Source: Flavobacterium ustbae (GTDB lineage: Bacteria; Bacteroidota; Bacteroidia; Flavobacteriales; Flavobacteriaceae). Taken from it: a DNA stretch of 64,000 nt. How positions within the stretch are numbered: the stretch's first letter is position 1; every line of letters begins with the position of its first letter. The stretch lies in contig NZ_RPOC01000008.1 of NCBI RefSeq assembly GCF_003946915.1, forward strand, positions 62,001-126,000, given 5' to 3'. The notes beneath the pieces are model-generated. The model saw only the letters and a list, made by a program, of their open reading frames with translations, ran no database searches and was not told the DNA's origin. Made by a program: the position numbers and the translations under genes. Below are positions 63,713 to 64,000 of the stretch, one piece after another.

Positions 63713-63747
63713 ATAGCCCATAATCATTATGAGTATGGGCTATTTTT
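63713..63747 (+). terminator. hairpin between the PKD lipoprotein and the GH30-like gene
   Basis: ATAGCCCATA / TATGGGCTAT with an AT-rich loop and a T tract. It may only partly stop transcription and so lower expression of the downstream enzyme gene. Confidence 0.7.
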
Positions 63748-63823
63748 TAAATCCTCAGAAGGGTAGAACTCGATTTTTGATTTCTTCTAAACTTCAATTT
63801 AAAATCATAATAATTGAAAGCGA

Positions 63824-64000
63824 ATGAAAAAAAATAGCCTAAAAATTATATGCCTTTTGTTTTCTGCTGCAGCTTTTTCGCAACAGCCCAAAACAAAAAA
63901 AGAGTTTACAACCAACGGCAAAAAAATAACCGTTTACACAACAGCAGAAAACTCTAAGTTACGATTAACTACTACAGATAATCTGACTTTTTCTGCAGCA
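63824..64000 (+). CDS. partial gene, likely GH30 glycoside hydrolase
   Basis: Only the first 59 codons are visible before the window ends. A signal peptide (MKKNSLKIICLLFSAAAFSQ) is followed by a stretch with GKKITVYTTAENSKLRLTTT. This is the usual N-terminal beta-strand opening of bacterial GH30 (glucosylceramidase/beta-glucanase-like) proteins of Bacteroidota. The catalytic residues are outside the window. The position right after a susCD-PKD cassette fits a polysaccharide-degrading enzyme. Assignment rests on this short piece, so the family call is tentative. Confidence 0.5.
   Translation, partial: MKKNSLKIICLLFSAAAFSQQPKTKKEFTTNGKKITVYTTAENSKLRLTTTDNLTFSAA

Overview
The window looks like a chromosomal segment of a Flavobacterium (Bacteroidota), plausibly close to the F. 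johnsoniae group. The evidence is the gliding and type IX secretion genes (gldE, gldD, gldJ, porU, porV), paired SusC/SusD outer-membrane systems, AT-rich intergenic DNA, promoters of the TAnnTTTG type, and few Shine-Dalgarno sequences. I see no rRNA, tRNA or CRISPR array.

Left part (1-16.1 kb). A broken-off lipoprotein gene and a TonB-C-domain membrane protein lie divergent from tadA. An alpha-2-macroglobulin/PbpC pair follows, then RNase G, a 30-residue basic (COX24/mS38-like) protein, HU, mutY, ssb, gldE and gldD. Housekeeping nucleic-acid genes are interleaved with the gliding genes.

Accessory island (16.2-21.4 kb). Between gldD and a metal-binding (HMA) lipoprotein gene sits a foreign-looking block. 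It holds an RDD membrane protein, a frameshifted Rhs 3' cassette with an unrecognised C-terminal domain, a decayed RAYT-type transposase between 32-bp inverted repeats, a truncated lipoprotein, and two orphan proteins that could be immunity factors. Its left flank carries a scar: a second partial copy of the HMA 3' end fused at a TATCAA microhomology to a second partial copy of the gldD 3' end. This implies a tandem duplication followed by insertion.

Middle (21.4-39.6 kb). Here are an EamA transporter, a two-subunit M16 peptidase, rplU-rpmA, an AsmA-like protein, miaE, a glycosyltransferase, an AraC regulator with a CMD/AhpD-like protein, an M1 aminopeptidase, pdhA-pdhC and cdd. Two large inverted-repeat elements (REPIN or MITE-like) lie in the gaps.

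Type IX secretion block (39.7-48.1 kb). porU-porV diverge from gldJ-murF. PorU and PorV form the attachment complex that removes C-terminal signals from cargo; GldJ belongs to the gliding/secretion motor-track system.

Polysaccharide utilisation locus (48.1-64 kb). A membrane-spanning sensor with Y_Y_Y and LuxR-type HTH domains is divergent from two successive susC-susD-lipoprotein cassettes. The first codons of a likely GH30 glycosidase follow. Both susC genes share a near-identical leader and, further upstream, a pair of GTGTTTTTGTA-like boxes 33 bp apart at exactly the same distance from the ATG. This is a strong candidate operator for common control. A beta-glucan substrate is a guess from the GH30 and PKD-type neighbours.
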